This document shows positions 5,552 to 5,962 of a stretch of 5,962 nt of DNA, piece after piece. Origin of the DNA: Elusimicrobia bacterium CG06_land_8_20_14_3_00_38_11 (GTDB lineage Bacteria > Elusimicrobiota > UBA8919); assembly GCA_002780205.1 (NCBI GenBank), contig PEVQ01000205.1, positions 20,112-26,073 on the forward strand, read 5' to 3'. Every line of letters begins with the position of its first letter. The first letter of the stretch is position 1. The position numbers and the translations under genes are program-made. The notes below the pieces were generated by a model. That model ran no database searches, was not told where the DNA came from, and worked only from the letters and a program-made list of their open reading frames with translations.

Positions 5552-5672
5552 TCTCCCCTCGTTGTCTTGTTTGTCGGAATTATGAATACACTGTTCAATT
5601 TCAATTTGAGTTATTTCATATAAGCGTATATTGTTTTTTGAATGTCTTGAAAGTTTTACTTCCACAAATGAA

Positions 5673-5701
5673 ATTATATCAAAAATTTTGGAAAAAATCA
5701 A
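5673..5701 (-). promoter_or_regulatory. Sigma70-type promoter of the DUF4258-DUF2283 operon
   Basis: On the minus strand, TTGATT (5696-5701) is followed by a 17-bp spacer and a perfect TATAAT (5673-5678). Only 7 bases separate the -10 box from the GTG start, so transcription should begin at or within a base or two of the start codon. No Shine-Dalgarno precedes the GTG, so the message looks leaderless. The 57-bp hairpin repeat lies 14 bp upstream of the -35. Confidence 0.7.
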
Positions 5702-5715
5702 GCCCGATTTTAATT

Positions 5716-5772
5716 TGTAGGGCAACCCTTTAGGGTTGCTTGATTATCGCAGGGCTGAAGCCCTGCCCTACA
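5716..5772. repeat. 57-bp REP-like double-hairpin repeat
   Basis: Two inverted 24-nt units (5716-5739 plus, 5749-5772 minus) each start TGTAGGGC. Each folds into a hairpin: GCAACCC/GGGTTGC (5722-5739) and GCAGGGC/GCCCTGC (5749-5766). The outer ends TGTAGGGC/GCCCTACA form a perfect 8-bp inverted repeat. This is the layout of a REP doublet. It sits between a terminator and the promoter of the DUF4258 operon. Confidence 0.75.
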
Positions 5773-5796
5773 TTCAGAGTTGTTTGTATTGGGTAT

Positions 5797-5829
5797 AAAA
5801 AAAGAAGCCCCCGAAAACGAGGGCTTCTT
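5797..5829 (-). terminator. Rho-independent terminator of the right-edge gene
   Basis: Stem AAGAAGCCC/GGGCTTCTT (5802-5810 with 5821-5829) continues through one mismatch into CG/CG closed by an AAAA loop on plus. On the minus strand the stem is followed by a run of seven U's (5797-5803). It ends transcription coming from 5887-5962, about 57 bases after that gene's stop. The plus-strand side lacks a long T-run, so the terminator acts mainly on minus transcripts. Confidence 0.85.
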
Positions 5830-5842
5830 AATTTTAGCAGAA

Positions 5843-5866
5843 GCAGACCAAGGGTCTGCAACTACA
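5843..5866 (-). repeat. Solo TGTAG-type hairpin repeat in the 3' UTR of the right-edge gene
   Basis: Read on the minus strand, the unit is 24 nt, begins TGTAGTTGCAGACC and ends GGTCTGC, folding as GCAGACC/GGTCTGC around a 3-nt loop. It shares the TGTAG lead, the GCA.../...TGC stem base and the length of the two units at 5716-5772, with different middle stem pairs. It lies between the gene's stop codon and the terminator, so it would be part of the mRNA 3' end. Confidence 0.6.
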
Positions 5867-5886
5867 ATTTTTAGCAGTTCAAGTTG

Positions 5887-5962
5887 TTAGAACTTGATTG
5901 CTGCTGACAGCGACAGAGTGCGATATGTTGCTAAATCAAAGATGCTTGCGTTTGAAAGTGCA
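5887..5962 (-). CDS. C-terminal end of an outer-membrane-type protein (partial)
   Basis: Only the last 24 codons are inside the window: ALSNASIFDLATYRTLSLSAAIKF then TAA (5887-5889). The alternating apolar/polar strand LSLSAAIKF with terminal Phe is a typical last strand and BAM-recognition signal of an outer membrane barrel, and closely resembles the end of the 411-residue barrel protein (WSVSAKF). The frame is supported by the position of its stop just ahead of a strong minus-strand terminator. A 7-bp inverted repeat TCAAGTT/AACTTGA (5879-5897) spans the stop codon. The family cannot be named from this fragment, and the rest of the gene lies beyond the right edge. Confidence 0.7.
   Translation of the reverse strand, partial: ALSNASIFDLATYRTLSLSAAIKF

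Larger units (their letters stand above)
5285..5665 (-). pseudogene. DUF4258 family gene disrupted by MITE insertion
   Basis: Two pieces of one small gene flank the MITE. The 5' piece starts at GTG (5663-5665) and reads VEVKLSRHSKNNIRLYEITQ... to DNEGRY, then stops at a TAA inside the element (5546-5548) after 39 residues. The 3' piece continues in the restored frame from 5413 as YLIAYKVFPDRFSGLQ...VVYVVEKGNYFVISAYPLKKSYWR, ending at TGA (5285-5287). Joining them with one TA gives an 80-residue protein. It has the DUF4258 features: the N-terminal SRHSKNNIRLYEIT segment, a central GRYLIAYK, and a C-terminal VVYVVEKGNYFVISAYPL strand pair. DUF4258 proteins resemble small toxin-like RNase folds in general, but their activity is not established. 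The 39-residue remnant lacks the C-terminal strands and is probably inactive. The 3' piece is preceded by an in-frame TAG inside the MITE and has no start codon of its own. Confidence 0.9.

Noticed and set aside
5500..5733. A plus-strand frame of 77 codons across MITE copy 2 and its right flank
   Set aside because: It overlaps the DUF4258 start and promoter on the other strand, runs through a mobile element and has no Shine-Dalgarno site. It is a shadow of the minus-strand gene.

Overview
The window comes from an AT-rich bacterial chromosome of a Gram-negative (two-membrane) organism. The evidence is three outer-membrane-type proteins: two with complete signal peptides, and two that end in the C-terminal Phe typical of BAM-assembled barrels. 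An intracellular GH57 amylase-type enzyme, DUF4258/DUF2283 small genes and dense short hairpin repeats between genes fit an uncultivated bacterial lineage of the Elusimicrobiota/Omnitrophota/WOR-3 kind. That placement is an impression from general knowledge, and the sequence does not prove a phylum.

Every recognisable gene lies on the minus strand, so the window is read from right to left. At the right edge is the last 24 codons of an outer-membrane-type protein (5887-5962), followed by a strong intrinsic terminator (5797-5829). Next come a 57-bp double-hairpin repeat (5716-5772) and a clear sigma70-type promoter (5673-5701). This promoter drives a DUF4258 gene (5285-5665) that has been split by a 140-bp MITE (5412-5551). 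Then come an intact DUF2283 gene (5069-5278) and, one base further on, a 411-residue alginate-export-like outer membrane barrel (3832-5067). After a 121-bp gap made largely of hairpin repeats comes a 158-residue secreted or outer-membrane protein (3234-3710). A second, identical MITE copy (3078-3217) then separates it from a 719-residue GH57 glycoside hydrolase (840-2999). The first 839 bases hold no confident gene.

The most interesting structure is the repeat biology. The two MITE copies are identical over 140 bp and have 29-bp imperfect terminal inverted repeats. Taking out copy 2 together with one TA exactly restores an 80-codon DUF4258 reading frame, which fixes the insertion site and the TA duplication. 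Both copies carry a good outward promoter pointing at the next gene: GH57 for copy 1 and DUF2283 plus the barrel for copy 2. The MITE core consists of two inverted 27-nt hairpin units. Related units outside the MITE (3744-3772, 3785-3811) differ from these by compensatory stem changes. A second hairpin family, with a TGTAG lead, shows the same covariation at 5716-5772 and 5843-5866.

The hydrophobic core of the barrel protein's signal peptide is encoded entirely by a 14-bp tandem repeat. Because 14 is not divisible by three, gain or loss of a unit would switch the protein off. How the genes cooperate is only partly visible. The DUF4258/DUF2283 pair looks like a toxin-antitoxin-type module whose first gene is dead and whose surviving partner now sits directly upstream of an outer membrane porin. 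The GH57 enzyme probably acts on cytoplasmic alpha-glucan and has no evident pathway partner in the window.
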